A stretch of DNA of 64,000 nucleotides from Smallanthus sonchifolius. Lineage: Eukaryota; Streptophyta; Magnoliopsida; Asterales; Asteraceae. The stretch is from NCBI GenBank assembly GCA_023525975.1, contig CM042018.1:105702001-105766000 (forward strand). The letters run 5' to 3'. Positions 11,761-22,773 of the stretch are shown one piece after another. The translations under genes and the position numbers were made by a program. The notes under the pieces are model-generated. The model made no database searches. It was given only the letters and a program-made list of their open reading frames with translations, and had not been told where the DNA came from. Numbering within the stretch: the stretch's first letter is position 1; each line of letters begins with the position of its first letter.

Positions 11761-13520
11761 GATGTACTTAAATAGATAAATGATTAGGGGAGGACAAAAG
11801 ATTGTGTAAAAGACACTATACACAAAAAATATGCCAACATACAATTATGATATATAATAGGTGTTGGAAGGAGACCCGTTGCCGATCGTTTTCCGCAATA
11901 ATGTTTTCTAAATGTTCTCTAACTTCACTTGGGATGGACCAAAGGACAAAAGTGATAATTCACTTGAGTAGGTGTTTCAATGTTAGAAACACTAATAAAA
12001 AACCTTAACTATAAAATATATAAGTAGCATAAACACTTCCTATCATATCGTCTAAAGATCGATCGAGTTCACATAGATACATCGACAAATGATTTTGTAC
12101 CTTGAATACCATCTTTAGGTCATTTATGAAAACATATAGTTACTCGTAAAGTTATTCATCATCGATCAACCAAACATTCGGGTTTCAAATTTGTTCTCAA
12201 ATTCCAAAACTTTTGTAACCATACATAACTAGTGTGACATCCTTTTTATATTATGGGGGAAAAAAACTTAAATACCCTAAAAAATGAAAGAGCACTAATC
12301 ATTAAACTACATTTAAGTCGACTTTTTATTTTTTTTAACCGCAACATCAAGATTTTCTAAGATAAATACAATTCAACTTTTGAACGGCTCATATTTCTAA
12401 CAAACCGATTGCCACAGTTCATTCCTGGAAAACAACTAATCGATCATGACGCGCGGAACCGTCTTCCCTTTCTTGAAATAGTATATTTTTTCAATCATTA
12501 GTAAATATAATTTATTTCTTTTTACACTTTTTGTGAAACAGGCTTGGACGATCCTTTGAGCGTGGCCAATCTACATGATGATCAATCTACATCACGTGGG
12601 AGTCGATAGTATGACTATGGGTATTCATAGTCTATCATTTTGCTTTCTGCAAATAAATAAATAATTTCATTTACCATTTTTAAAGATATTCTTAAATACA
12701 TATTTGGATTACTGTTTTATCCTCTTAGGTTCAAAGAGAGAGTAAAAAATAGGGAAATCATGAAAATAGACACTGACCTGGTCAAATCATCAAAATAGAC
12801 ATCGAAGGCTTACACAACGTTTTTGAATGTTTTTAGTAGGTATAGAGTAGAAAGTGTGCGTGTTCGCGGGTAAAAAAAAAGTTAACTTGCTTGTGATACA
12901 TATTTAATCTTTATTATGTAAACTTCACACGAAAGCCATGAAACTCACTAGGTGTAGATTTACTATGTAACTCTTTTAAAACTACATAACAAAGCAATGC
13001 CTTTGATGTTATCTTTTAAAAAGTATTTATGTTATTTAAAAACTATTTAATGATGTTATAAGAAGTACTTTTATCATGATTATGACTCATGAGTTATTTA
13101 TATTATTTAATTTAGGTGCTACATAATATGTATATATATAATATTATGATCAATATCAGTGAAACATTATATTATTATTTATAATATATATTTTTTTATA
13201 TATAATAAGACAATATTTATAAGTACCGACATAGGTGTATGAACAGGAAGAGCAAACAAAAGTGCATAGAGCCCATAACCTTCCATGCTCTTTTGCAACC
13301 TTCCATACACACATAACTTTACAAGTATATCTATATAAATTTATGTTTCTTTTTAAAATGTTAAACCATATTGGTTTTATATATATACATTCAATGTTTT
13401 TTAACATATCATGATGAATTTTCAGTTTTCTGTTTGTTTGTATATTCCACTATCTATTTGTATTAAACTGATAATTTAAATTAATAATTTACTTTTTTAA
13501 CAGCAAATTCATCTACCATT
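11761..13520. other. Non-coding AT-rich stretch
   Basis: Only short frames without recognisable domains. No element ends or RNA genes could be supported. Confidence 0.4.
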
Positions 13521-13524
13521 TTGT

Positions 13525-13612
13525 TTATTATGGTACTTGAACCCTCAACCTTTAAAAAAAACACATTTTGTTAACACCCAGGTACTATTGAGCTACCAAC
13601 CCTTTGGTATTA
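13525..13612 (-). repeat. Possible tRNA-derived (SINE-like) head
   Basis: The minus strand has a TTGGTAGCTCAATAG stretch resembling an RNA polymerase III A box, and about 50 bases on an AGGGTTCAAGTACC stretch resembling a B box. The intervening sequence does not fold as a normal tRNA, so this could be a degenerate SINE head or chance. Weak call. Confidence 0.3.
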
Positions 13613-13719
13613 ATAATTTACTAATATAAAGAAAGAATTTTGTAATTAGTGTAAGCGTAAAAATATAAGTATGGTCAAAATAGTATAGGTTCTTCAAGCC
13701 AGGACATATTTTATGTTTC

Positions 13720-14110
13720 TTTTATAACTTTTAAAATATAATTTTTACAAAGATCCGAATACATCGATGTAACGTGCTTATTTTTATCTACGTTTTAATA
13801 TAAATTTTATTCAAAATTGACTGGGGTACAAGCTCTCCAAACAGAAGGGTACAACTCCTCAAATCTACTATTATTTTAATATTATAATTACTTTTGAACA
13901 TATTTGGTTTTCTCTTATAACTTTTAAAATATAATGATTTACAAAATTTCAAATACATTCTTATGACGTGATTATTTTTATCTACGTCTAGATATTAATT
14001 TTATTCAAAATTGTCTCGGGTCAAATATACTATATTTTCAAAACTGTTGCTACGTGATTATTTTAAATACGTTTTGATATAAATTTTATTTAAAAATTAT
14101 GTTATTGGTA
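13720..14110. repeat. Degenerate tandem repeat, about three units
   Basis: Three copies of a block with GTGATTATTTTTATCTACGT followed by ATATAAATTTTATTCAAAAT recur at about 13770, 13965 and 14055. The first two also share the preceding TTATAACTTTTAAAATATAA. Unit spacing is irregular. Function unknown. Confidence 0.5.
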
Positions 14111-15300
14111 TAAAAGCTATAGTCTTTTTAATTCGATGCAATTTTGTAAAATCAATAATATTTTATGTAAGCATTTTATTTCGGAATTTTGTTTGATACA
14201 TTAAATATTTTTTTTGGTAAATCTTTGTCGAATGTTGGGCATTAAAATTGCATGGTTTTGTAGAATATTAACATGGCGCAAAAAAAAAGAACAATAGCAA
14301 TGAAATTGCAAACATTTCTTACTTTATGCTTCGTATTAGATATTTATTTATTTATGTTATTTTATTTTTTTTACGGTGAAACTTATGGCTATTTTAATGT
14401 AATTGGATTGACTTGTTTTGACCAGAGTGAATCATAATATACATCGAACAAATCAGAAGGTACGGAGTGCATTCTTGTTTGAATTTATTAAGATTTTAAA
14501 TATTTAGAAACCCCATTGGTTCTTACGATCACGGGTGAAGCAACAAAAGAATGGGGGTTACAAGGGGTAACACTGGTGAGGGTCCCCCTGGGAGCGGGAT
14601 CCAAGAGGCAGAAATTCTTCAGAATTCTAATTTTGTGATTTTGCATTGAAATTTTGATTTCAAATTTGGCACAATATTTGTGTGAATTCGAACATTTGAG
14701 CAGTTACTAGCCCTCCACTTCTAGAATATGAAAACTTTTTTTTGTTACAATCATTTGGTTCATGAAATAATACAAATTCATATACTTTTCTTCTTAATAT
14801 TCTTATTCTGAGTTTTATCCGATTATGAACCTTGAGTCATCAAAGCCTTTCTGACTCCGCCTGGCCCGTTCGCACAGTTTAGCAACCTAAGGGGTGGACA
14901 CTTTTTATTATCTAAAGGCGAAGACTCGAATTCGAATGAACTATCGAATTGTATCAATATGAAAACTGATATACACGACTTTCAGAAAATCGAGAATTCA
15001 ATACTCAAAATCTACTTAAACTTCGTACTAGATATTCAAATTCAATTATATTTTCAAAATTTAAAGTATTTTTCTTTTGTGAACTTTTATTGAGTGTGGG
15101 CCCATGAAGGTGGCCAGACCACCACTTTCACTTTTTCCCTTTTATATTCATATTTTTTTACTTCGCAAACTAACGATGGTCCCTACGTGGATAGAAATCT
15201 ATAAAAAAATATAAAATTATTGTTCTAACTATGACTTGTAATTGCACATTTTTGCTCAAGTAAAAACTAGAAGAAGAGATAGATGTTGTCAATGCTATAG
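14111..15300. other. Non-coding stretch
   Basis: A GC-richer patch at 14520-14610 and a possible transposon end near 14850 were seen but could not be paired. No supported gene. Confidence 0.35.
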
Positions 15301-15329
15301 TTGATGATAAACACAATGTGTAACCACAA

Positions 15330-16218
15330 CAAGACGTACATGAGTCAGATGACACTGAAATTATTATCTCTGACGGTGAAAGCACTCCTGAACATGTCAT
15401 AGTATCACAAGTTGAGCACAACATATTGAAAAGGAGAAAGGATGCTAAGAATCCTCTTCTCACAGTGAAACAGCTGAAGTTGAAGTTGATCCATCTACGG
15501 ATATTATACCTCTTACAAGAAAGCAAAGGTACCCAAGACTAAGGGCACAGAGACCTGAAGTCACACCCACACCCACACCAGCATTTTAGTAACCCCAGAA
15601 GCTTTCACCATCAAGAACATCATCAGCTTCACCACAAACTCCACCATCAAGCCAAACTGCTGGATTTTTTGTAAACGACCTTTTATCAACTCCACCTGAG
15701 TTTAAAGCAGAGAAGGCAAAAGCCAAGTTACCAATGGGATCTACTCAGCAAGCTCCTGTAGATGTTCATCAGCTTCAAGATAGAGTATTTGAGATGGAAC
15801 ATGAGTCGGTTGCTAAAGACAAACAGATTGAAGAACTTAAGAATGTTCAAGCAGTTCAAAGTGAACAAATTCAACTTTTGGAAGCAAATCTGGGTTATGT
15901 GATCACTTTACTTCATAACCTACAAAAGAAGGTTGATGGTAATGATGGAGTGGACGATAATGATGATGATAACAATGGAGAAGATGGAAATAATGATCCC
16001 GAAGGAGATAATATCCTTGAGAATCAGGATATTCAGGGAAATCAAGAAGAAGGCAGCTCCAAGCAGAATGATCTTGAGTTTGACTTTGAAGGTGACATAG
16101 GTAGAAATCTTGACGATGTGATTGAGGATAGTCAAGCTAAACCTACATAATAGTCAATCTAAATAGAGGATGAAGTTGAGGAGATTCAGAAGGAAACTAA
16201 TGAATCAAGTCAACCTGT
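15330..16218 (+). pseudogene. Decayed repeat-element reading frame, first half
   Basis: Several frames joined by stops and shifts read as one protein-like sequence. Pieces include a Ser/Asp/Glu-rich stretch (ISDGESTPEH), a Pro/Thr/Ser-rich stretch, and the clean 138-codon frame 15734-16150. That frame begins with a coiled-coil-like segment (VHQLQDRVFEMEHES onward) and ends in an Asp/Asn/Glu-rich tail. I do not recognise a catalytic domain. The style matches multi-copy hypothetical frames of repeated elements, but I cannot name the family. It continues at 18003 after the solo LTR (16224-17997) is removed. Confidence 0.5.
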
Positions 16219-16309
16219 ATCTTTGTAACATCCCAAAAATAAAACGACAGTTATAATAACGGAATAAACGAACGAGGCATGACGGGTCGGGTCGGATGGG
16301 TCAGCGGGC

Positions 16310-16317
16310 TATAAATA
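16310..16317 (+). promoter_or_regulatory. TATA box of the solo LTR
   Basis: TATAAATA lies about 86 bp into the LTR, followed at about 30 bp by CTCATTTGC, a plausible start region, and then by a GAGAGAGA-rich leader. The match and position fit an LTR promoter; the start site itself is inferred. Confidence 0.55.
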
Positions 16318-16433
16318 GCCTATGCCACCCCTTTTCTCTCATTTGCAACTTTTTAGAGAGAGAAACCGTAGAGAGAGAAAGTTGACGGAGCAGACCCGAA
16401 TGCGAAAGTTAGGTTTTTTCGCGAAGAACAGGT

Positions 16434-16642
16434 CGTGCGCACTTGCTAAGTGCGCACGGAGCAGGTAGTGCGCACGGAGCAGGTCCCGCGCACTTGCTAA
16501 GTGCGCAGGAGGAGGGACCTGCGCACTTGATAAGTGCGCAGGCAGCAGGGTCTGCGCACTTACTAAGTGCGCAGGCAGCAGGGTCTGCGCACTGGCCAAG
16601 TGCGCAGGCAGCAGGGTCTGCGCACTGGCCAAGTGCGCAGAC
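16434..16642 (+). repeat. Tandem array of CG-rich hairpins inside the LTR
   Basis: Six nearly palindromic units recur, most at 33-bp spacing. Each has arms TGCGCACTT and AAGTGCGCA (or close variants) around a 3-5 nt loop (GCT, GAT, ACT, GGCCA), joined by GGCAGCAGGGTC-type spacers. Because the period is a multiple of three, both strands stay open and encode 11-residue repeats (for example AHLLSAQAAGS). The array would lie near the start of the LTR transcript. Confidence 0.9.
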
Positions 16643-17250
16643 ATCAGAACTGGTTAAGTGAAGTCAGTATGTTAGAATGGTTAAACCGTTAGAGTCGGGA
16701 TTGGTCTGATGTGTATTTAACTAATCAATTCAGATCGGAAGTGACGTTGTTGGACCTTCGTTTAGGACAACCCTTATTAGCGTATCAGGTGAGTTCTAGA
16801 GCCCTCTTTTAAATGTTTTGTTAAATGTTTTGGGCTGGTGTGCATACTTACGAAATTATGTTTTAACGAAATGATGTTTTAATGAAATGATGTTTTAACG
16901 AAACGATGTTTACGAATGGAAAGGTTATGAAGTGTTTTTGCCAAAAAGGTTTACGAATGTTTATGAACGGTCTAAATGAGGAAATGTTTAATGAAAAGGG
17001 AAAGAGGTAAAGGTTTAAAGAAGTCATTACAAATTTAATCTGTCGAATGAATGGAATTGACGAATGAAGTCTGGGAATGTGATTCCCAGCCTTGTGGTAG
17101 ATTATGGACAGCGAGCCATAGTTACCATAAGAACAACAGGGCAGTGTCTTGGTGGCCTGTCGATGGTTTTGATGTTGTACAACTGGTAAGGGAGTAACGA
17201 CGGTTACTCGGGTGATGACGATCATCCTAAGTGAATAAGGTAAGGGAAAT

Positions 17251-17428
17251 CAATGACGGCGATACGTAACGGTTGATTCCCAAAGGAAAGATGCGTGTTG
17301 GGCAATGACGGCGATACGTAACGGTTGACCCCACGTAGTGAATGGTTGGGCAATGACGGCGATACGTAACGGTTGACCCCACGTAGTGTATGGTTGTGGC
17401 AATGACGGCGATACGTAGCGGTTGCCCA
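17251..17428 (+). repeat. Second tandem repeat in the LTR, four units
   Basis: Four copies of a 48-52 bp unit start at about 17251, 17303, 17351 and 17400. Each contains AATGACGGCGATACGTAACG (the last with one change). Function unknown; such arrays are common in LTR U3 or R regions. Confidence 0.85.
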
Positions 17429-18002
17429 CAACACCAAAGGTTCCTTCGGGGACACTGTGACGCGTAAAGTAAAATGCAGAATTAGATAACGATAATGTAT
17501 GACTTAAATGAATGTTAAAAGTTTTAACGAACGATCCGTTCAACGGTGTTTATGATAATGATGTTGATGATGATATGGGTACGAAACCTTTTTAAAGATG
17601 TTAGATTATTACATGCTTTTGTGAAAGGTTTTACTAAATGAATGAATGATATGTTTTTGGCAAATGTTGATGTTAAAGTTTTTATGAAATGCTAGAACTC
17701 ACCAGCGTAGCTGACTTTTTAGTGTGCACATTCAGGTTAAGGCAGGTTATGAGGATGTACGGTGATGCTTGGCTAGCGAGAGGAGTTACCCGGCTGACTA
17801 TGAAGACTGGCATCCCGTTATGTTTTAGTTATGATGTATTTATGTTTTAAACAATGTTTACGCTTCCGCATGTATGAACAATGATGACGTTATGTTTAAA
17901 TGAAATTTTCCGCTGCGTTATTTGATATTCATGTTTAAGAACTGTTTGTGAATGAGTAAATCCAACAAGTGGGGCCTCCTGGGTTTGGGGCCTTACAATC
18001 TT

Positions 18003-18736
18003 CTTCTACTTCTGACACACTAAGTCAAAGAAAACCATTGATGTTGCCTCCTGGTCCTCTAACTGAAACTCATGTCACTTACAAATATAGAAAGCCACTA
18101 CTCTAAGAAAGGTGGCAGATCTAGAATTGCTTCTTGACAATTCGATAAAGAAAAGAATATGTATGTGGTGAAGAGAAAGAGTGGAAGGTTGGAATATTAT
18201 TCGAGTGCTAGTGACTTTAGCTCCTAGAAAAATATTGATCTCCGGGAGTTAAATGAAGCTCACTTTACAAACCGGGGCAATGTTAGGCAGGCTGACATGT
18301 TCTACAAGTTTCTAAATAAACAGTGTCTGACCAACTTCGCTGATATGAAGACTGCTGAGTCTAGCTTGAAGAAAGCCAAAGGTGTAAAAGATCCTCATAC
18401 AGGAAAGAGTTGGTATAATGTTATCTGGCCAGCTACAAATACTACAAAGCAAGTCCCTGTCTATCAGAAGGTTCCGTTGAACTCATTTAAAGACTTTGAA
18501 TTTGGGTCATATGATCCTGTCTATGCAGAAGCTGGCAACAAGGAGTTGCTTGATCCTTTTGATCTTTCAAAGTTTGGTGAAGCTGACATTAAGATTTTGG
18601 GACTCAGCCAAATCAGGAGTGAACCTTTATTTGAAGAACGTGCAAAAGTATTCACTGGAGCAGTTGTTGATATTATCAGAAAGAAGATATATGCTGGTAG
18701 TGACAATCATTCTGAAGACATAGATTTTTGGTGAGT
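18003..18736 (+). pseudogene. Decayed repeat-element reading frame, second half
   Basis: This continues the frame broken at 16218. After a damaged lead-in (18003-18290), a 145-codon frame at 18297-18734 reads cleanly. It includes SWYNVIWPATNTTKQVPVYQ and LLDPFDLSKFGEADIKILGL. It looks like a conserved globular domain of a multi-copy element, but I cannot assign a function. It ends just before the hAT-type element at 18790, and its natural end may be lost. Confidence 0.45.
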
Positions 18737-19145
18737 ATTTGATAGCATAAGCCTAAGGGAGATTTTAAGACCCTAATATTACTCTCTTTCAGTGGCGGAA
18801 CCAGAAATTTCTAACTGGGGTCTCGTAGTATAACTTCTTTACACTCGCTAGGTAATGTATAACAATTAATGTTTTTTTAATGATCTATGTAGTCAAGTAT
18901 AAAACGACTATCAAAGCAATTTCTTTTTACCATACATTTTATGATTATTTTAATTGAATTTCAAAGGATTTTATGTAGACTAAATGTCTAATTTGAGCTC
19001 TTTTAGCGACCCGTATATGAAAAACATTATCTAAATATGCACATTCTAAAACATAGAACAAAAATACTTATAACAAAAAAGTTAAGTAAAATAATAAAAA
19101 CCTTGAATTTAATAAAATAGAAAGTAATAAATTTTAAATAAATAA

Positions 19146-19345
19146 TAAATTTTAAATAGAATAAAGTACACGGATGGTCCTTGTGGTTTTCACAAATTTT
19201 GAATTTGGTCCCTAAGTATGAAAAAGTACACAGATAGTCCAAAATTTTATACACATGTAACACGTTTGGCCCTCAACTTGGACGAGAGTTAAATTTTTCT
19301 GTTAAGTGTGTGTGAAATGACGAAAATACCCTGATCACTTTCATT
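19146..19345. repeat. Possible Mutator-like MITE end
   Basis: The stretch has the AGTACACGGATGGTCCTTG... and ACGTTTGGCCCTCAACTTGG style of plant Mutator-like MITE termini (GTCC- and GGCCC-type short repeats, then AAAATACCCT). Only one end is seen, with no partner or target duplication. Confidence 0.3.
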
Positions 19346-19856
19346 AAAAAAAACTTAGCTACAAAAGTAAATATATAAAACGATAAAAAAGTAAATATAT
19401 ACAATTAAAAACAATCACTTTTAGAATAAAATAAAATTAGACTCATGTGTCTTATCACAAACTAAAATAAAATATATACAAAATTTCTTTTTCAATTGTA
19501 AAAAGTAGAGAGAAAACACATAAAAGAAAAATAAAACTACAAAAACAAACAATAAAATATTAGTTTTTTTTAGGTCAGATGGCATCTTTTTCCAAACTAA
19601 ACAAAATAAAATCCATATCTTCTTCTCTCCTTTAACCTTCTTCTCCAAACATAAAAAAACCCCAACACCTCTGCGTTAGTCGTCGCCGGCAACGTGAAGG
19701 AAATTTTTTTTGTTGAAGTTATCTTTCTCTACTTCCTTGACTTCAACCATTCTAAGAACAACAATTTGGAGGGTCAAAGTACAAAAAAAAGATTCACACC
19801 GGTAAACCTATTAATATGAAATCTGGTCGGCCGGAGGGTCAACGGACCTTCCTGAC

Positions 19857-20858
19857 CAGTGAGGGATTCAGGAATTTTCGTTACGGGGTGCACAATATGA
19901 GTCGGGTAAATATGGATCGGGTCCAAATAAGTCAGGTAAAATAAATTTAATAAGACAAATAATAAAATAACATGAAATGTTTTAATACTTCAAAAAAGAA
20001 ACTTAAAATAATTTCTTTAGGAATTTTGATAAAGCCATCCATTACACAAATTACATAAGCGTTTAAATTCATGATTTTTAGGTAAGAATTTTAATATAAA
20101 CATACAATAACAAATAAAAGTAATAATTAATGTTAATAAAAACAAACTTAAAAAAATACCATTGTAAAAAATAATATATAACTACTTATTTACATAAAAA
20201 AATATTGTTGCTTTTAAAAGAATATAAAATTACCTACAATTTTTATGAGAAAACAAAAGTCAAAATTTGTTCCATGGGTAAGTTTCCATATTTTGGCCCC
20301 CATTTACAAAAAAAATAGGCACCCATCAGATAAAAACAGGTCTCAAATGTGTCTAAACTTGAGTTAAATCTATACTATATAATAAATAAAGGTTTTTGTA
20401 TGCCACGTGTCGTCACCATATTCAATCTCATCAATATTTTTCGACTCTCTCTCTTATTAAATGCATCCATATATTTTAATAAATTACTAATTATACTAAT
20501 AAATTATCATTTATTATAAAAAAACTTTGAAATCTAATTATGTAATTTTTATTTTCACTCAAATAGTAATGAAAGTCAAATTACATTAAATAATAATTGA
20601 CGTATTTTCGAAACCCAATTATATATTATTTTTTACATATTTTGAATTTTGTTTTATATCATTAGTATAAATGAATACATTTTTACACCTGTAAAATACA
20701 TTAATAAAATTTAAGAAATTTATGTATTGATGTTTTTCACCCGTGTGTATTACACGGGGTCTAAGCTAGTTATCTAATTAAGTAAAAGGTATTGCAATGC
20801 ATGGCTAATCCTATGAGGTGCCTAGGAACCCCATACCAAAGCATTGCATCCGCCACTG
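19857..20858. mobile_element. hAT-type element (inner), same family as 18790-20888
   Basis: It starts CAGTGAGGGATTCAGG and ends TGCATCCGCCACTG. TTCCTGAC (19849-19856) and CTCCTGAC (20859-20866) form an 8-bp duplication with one mismatch. It sits inside the older element of the same terminal type and holds a Helitron. Confidence 0.7.
20369..20769 (+). mobile_element. Non-autonomous Helitron (best-preserved copy)
   Basis: Begins TCTATACTATAT directly after A and ends AAGCTAG directly before T. The subterminal hairpin at about 20740-20759 has arms CCCGTGT and ACACGGG. These are the four classic Helitron marks. Length is 401 bp with no helicase. The near-5' GCCACGTGTCGTCACC box is shared with the other copies. 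Confidence 0.85.
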
Positions 20859-21100
20859 CTCCTGACCCCCCCTTTAGTTCCGCCCATGCTCTCTTTTATA
20901 TCAAAATTCAAAATAATAGCTAATAAACGTAGGGTTTTTTTTTTTCTTTTTTGTGTTATATCAAGGAAAATTTAACTTAATATAAAAAAAATACATAAAT
21001 TACCAATGCATAATTTTTCTTTCCATCTATGTCTTTCTCTTTTATTTCTTTTCTTATAAGGTTGTAATATATTGTCCCATTTCTCTTATTTATTCAACTA

Positions 21101-21455
21101 CTAGGTTAGAATCCAGTGTATTACACGATATTGTATATTAAAAAATATAAAACTTATAAATTTGTAAATACGTAATAACTTGTTAGATTATTATGATCGT
21201 CTCGAGATATATCAGGTGGAAATGTGTGTGTATATAACAAATTAGTATTTTTCTTCAATTAGTTATATTTTGATTTCCTATTATATATTCTTATTTAATA
21301 TAATTAGTATTCTTCTTTAATAATATATTTATAATATCATTATTATTTAATAAGATAGATGCGCATTTATTATGAGAGAGAGACGGGAAAATCAATGTAA
21401 GGAGGCATGAGAAAGTGACAAGTGTCCACCTTAAATCTTTATTTATTAGTATAGA
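21101..21455 (-). mobile_element. Non-autonomous Helitron
   Basis: On the minus strand it starts TCTATACTAATAAATAAAG at 21455 and ends CTAG at 21104-21101, before T. A GTGTAATACAC hairpin near the 3' end is partly degraded. Same family as 7701-8395 and 20369-20769. Confidence 0.75.
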
Positions 21456-21984
21456 TATATATTTGTTAAATGTTTACATCTATAAAATCATGAACTTTAA
21501 TTTAAGATCGGTCATATTGTATAATTTTCATCATGAAACATTTAAGCAACCATGATACGTCCCATAATATAACACGATACCATAACGAATTTAGATGCTA
21601 GTACATTCAAAACATTATCACAAATGACATGAATGAACAATAAAAACTAAGATTTTTTATTATTCGAAGTTACAAATATATCGAATATAACTTACACTAT
21701 ACAATATAACTCTACAAGTAACCGTTTATGTGTGACTTGATTGATAGATTGACAATTAAAAAGGAAGAGTTGTGAATATATTATAGTAAAAAATTAAAAA
21801 TCATTTTACTAAACATCTGTCTTCCATATCAATTGCATACATCCCTTATCATTCTTCTTCGTAAAGGTTAGCGGAAGAGTTTAGAATTACCATAAAAACA
21901 ACATGGGCGACCTTGAGGGTGTGTGGGATGGGCGGTCGCTCATGCTCAGTATGTCGAATAATATATTTAAAAAAGCTATCGTAT
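21456..21984. other. Non-coding AT-rich stretch
   Basis: No exon, RNA gene or element end could be supported. Confidence 0.4.
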
Positions 21985-22690
21985 ATTAGTTAATCACATA
22001 TTATAGAATCTAGAGAAGGCTCAGTAAGCTAGTAAACATTTTAAAAGTCGATTAGGCGATGACATGTTATAGAGATGGCCCACTAACTTAATAAAACTTT
22101 CAAAACCCGACAACATATTATAGAAGATCTGATAAACCCAATTAAGTTTAAAACAATAAACCCAATAGGCTAATAAGATCTTCAATCGATTGACCCCATG
22201 CATCATTCGAAGTCGAAGTTCGACAATAGGACAGTCGCCCCCTCCCCCCCTTGCAAAATCAAAATTCACAATCGACAATCGTTTTAGACTGTTTGAAAAA
22301 TCACAATCGACAATCACTAGGTTTGTAATAAAAAATTCTGGTTTAAAATCGTTTTTGGCTGTTTGCAAAATCACAATCACCAAAATCATTTTTGACTATT
22401 TAAAATCATCGACGGCAATCACCAGGTTTGACAATCGTTTTTTTATGCCTAATGCCTTCAAGGTTTAAATTCATTTAAATTTGTTTTAAAATCGAATTGA
22501 TTTGGTTTAAAATCAAAAATTGTTTTGCTTTGATAATTGACTGTAAATTGTGAAACTAATTTAATTAGGTTTAAAATTATTTTTTATTTACTTGAAACTT
22601 ATTTGGTTAGGTTTATTAGTTTGTAGGCTATTGACTTATTAACACTTATTAGTAGTTCATTGATTCAAGTTTTCATTTTCAGAAATTATG
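21985..22690 (-). repeat. Dispersed repeat, copy B of an inverted pair
   Basis: Reverse complement of much of 8640-9460, without the hAT MITE found in copy A. It contains several short direct repeats of CACAATCGACAATC and GTTTAAAATCG. The 122-residue minus-strand frame here is not a recognisable protein. Confidence 0.65.
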
Positions 22691-22773
22691 ACTCACAAAC
22701 AACTATTTGTTAGTCAAAAACGTCAATAAAATCGCCGTATTAATGAATTTATATATATATATATATATATATA

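Larger units (their letters stand above)
16224..17997 (+). mobile_element. Solo LTR (1,774 bp) with perfect target duplication
   Basis: The segment begins TGTAACATCCC and ends GGGGCCTTACA, the TG...CA form of an LTR. ATCTT flanks both sides exactly (16219-16223 and 17998-18002). No primer-binding site, polypurine tract or gag/pol lies inside, so it is a solo LTR left by LTR-LTR recombination. A TGTAACA-type start and GGGGCCTTACA-type end suggest a Ty3/gypsy LTR by general impression only. Its own features are a TATA box near 16310, a hairpin array at 16434-16640 and a second tandem array at 17251-17420. Orientation is taken from the TATA box. Confidence 0.9.
18790..20888. mobile_element. hAT-type element (outer), with nested elements
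   Basis: The left end CAGTGGCGGAACCAGAAA and the inverted right end CATGGGCGGAACTAAAGG match well. CTCTCTTT flanks both sides exactly (18782-18789 and 20889-20896), the 8-bp duplication of hAT elements. Inside lie a similar element at 19857-20858 and, within that, a Helitron (20369-20769). No transposase seen. Confidence 0.8.

Noticed and set aside
16339..16661. Open frames with 11-residue repeats on both strands of the solo LTR
   Set aside because: They arise because the hairpin unit is 33 bp long and symmetrical; open on both strands, without start context, so no protein is claimed.
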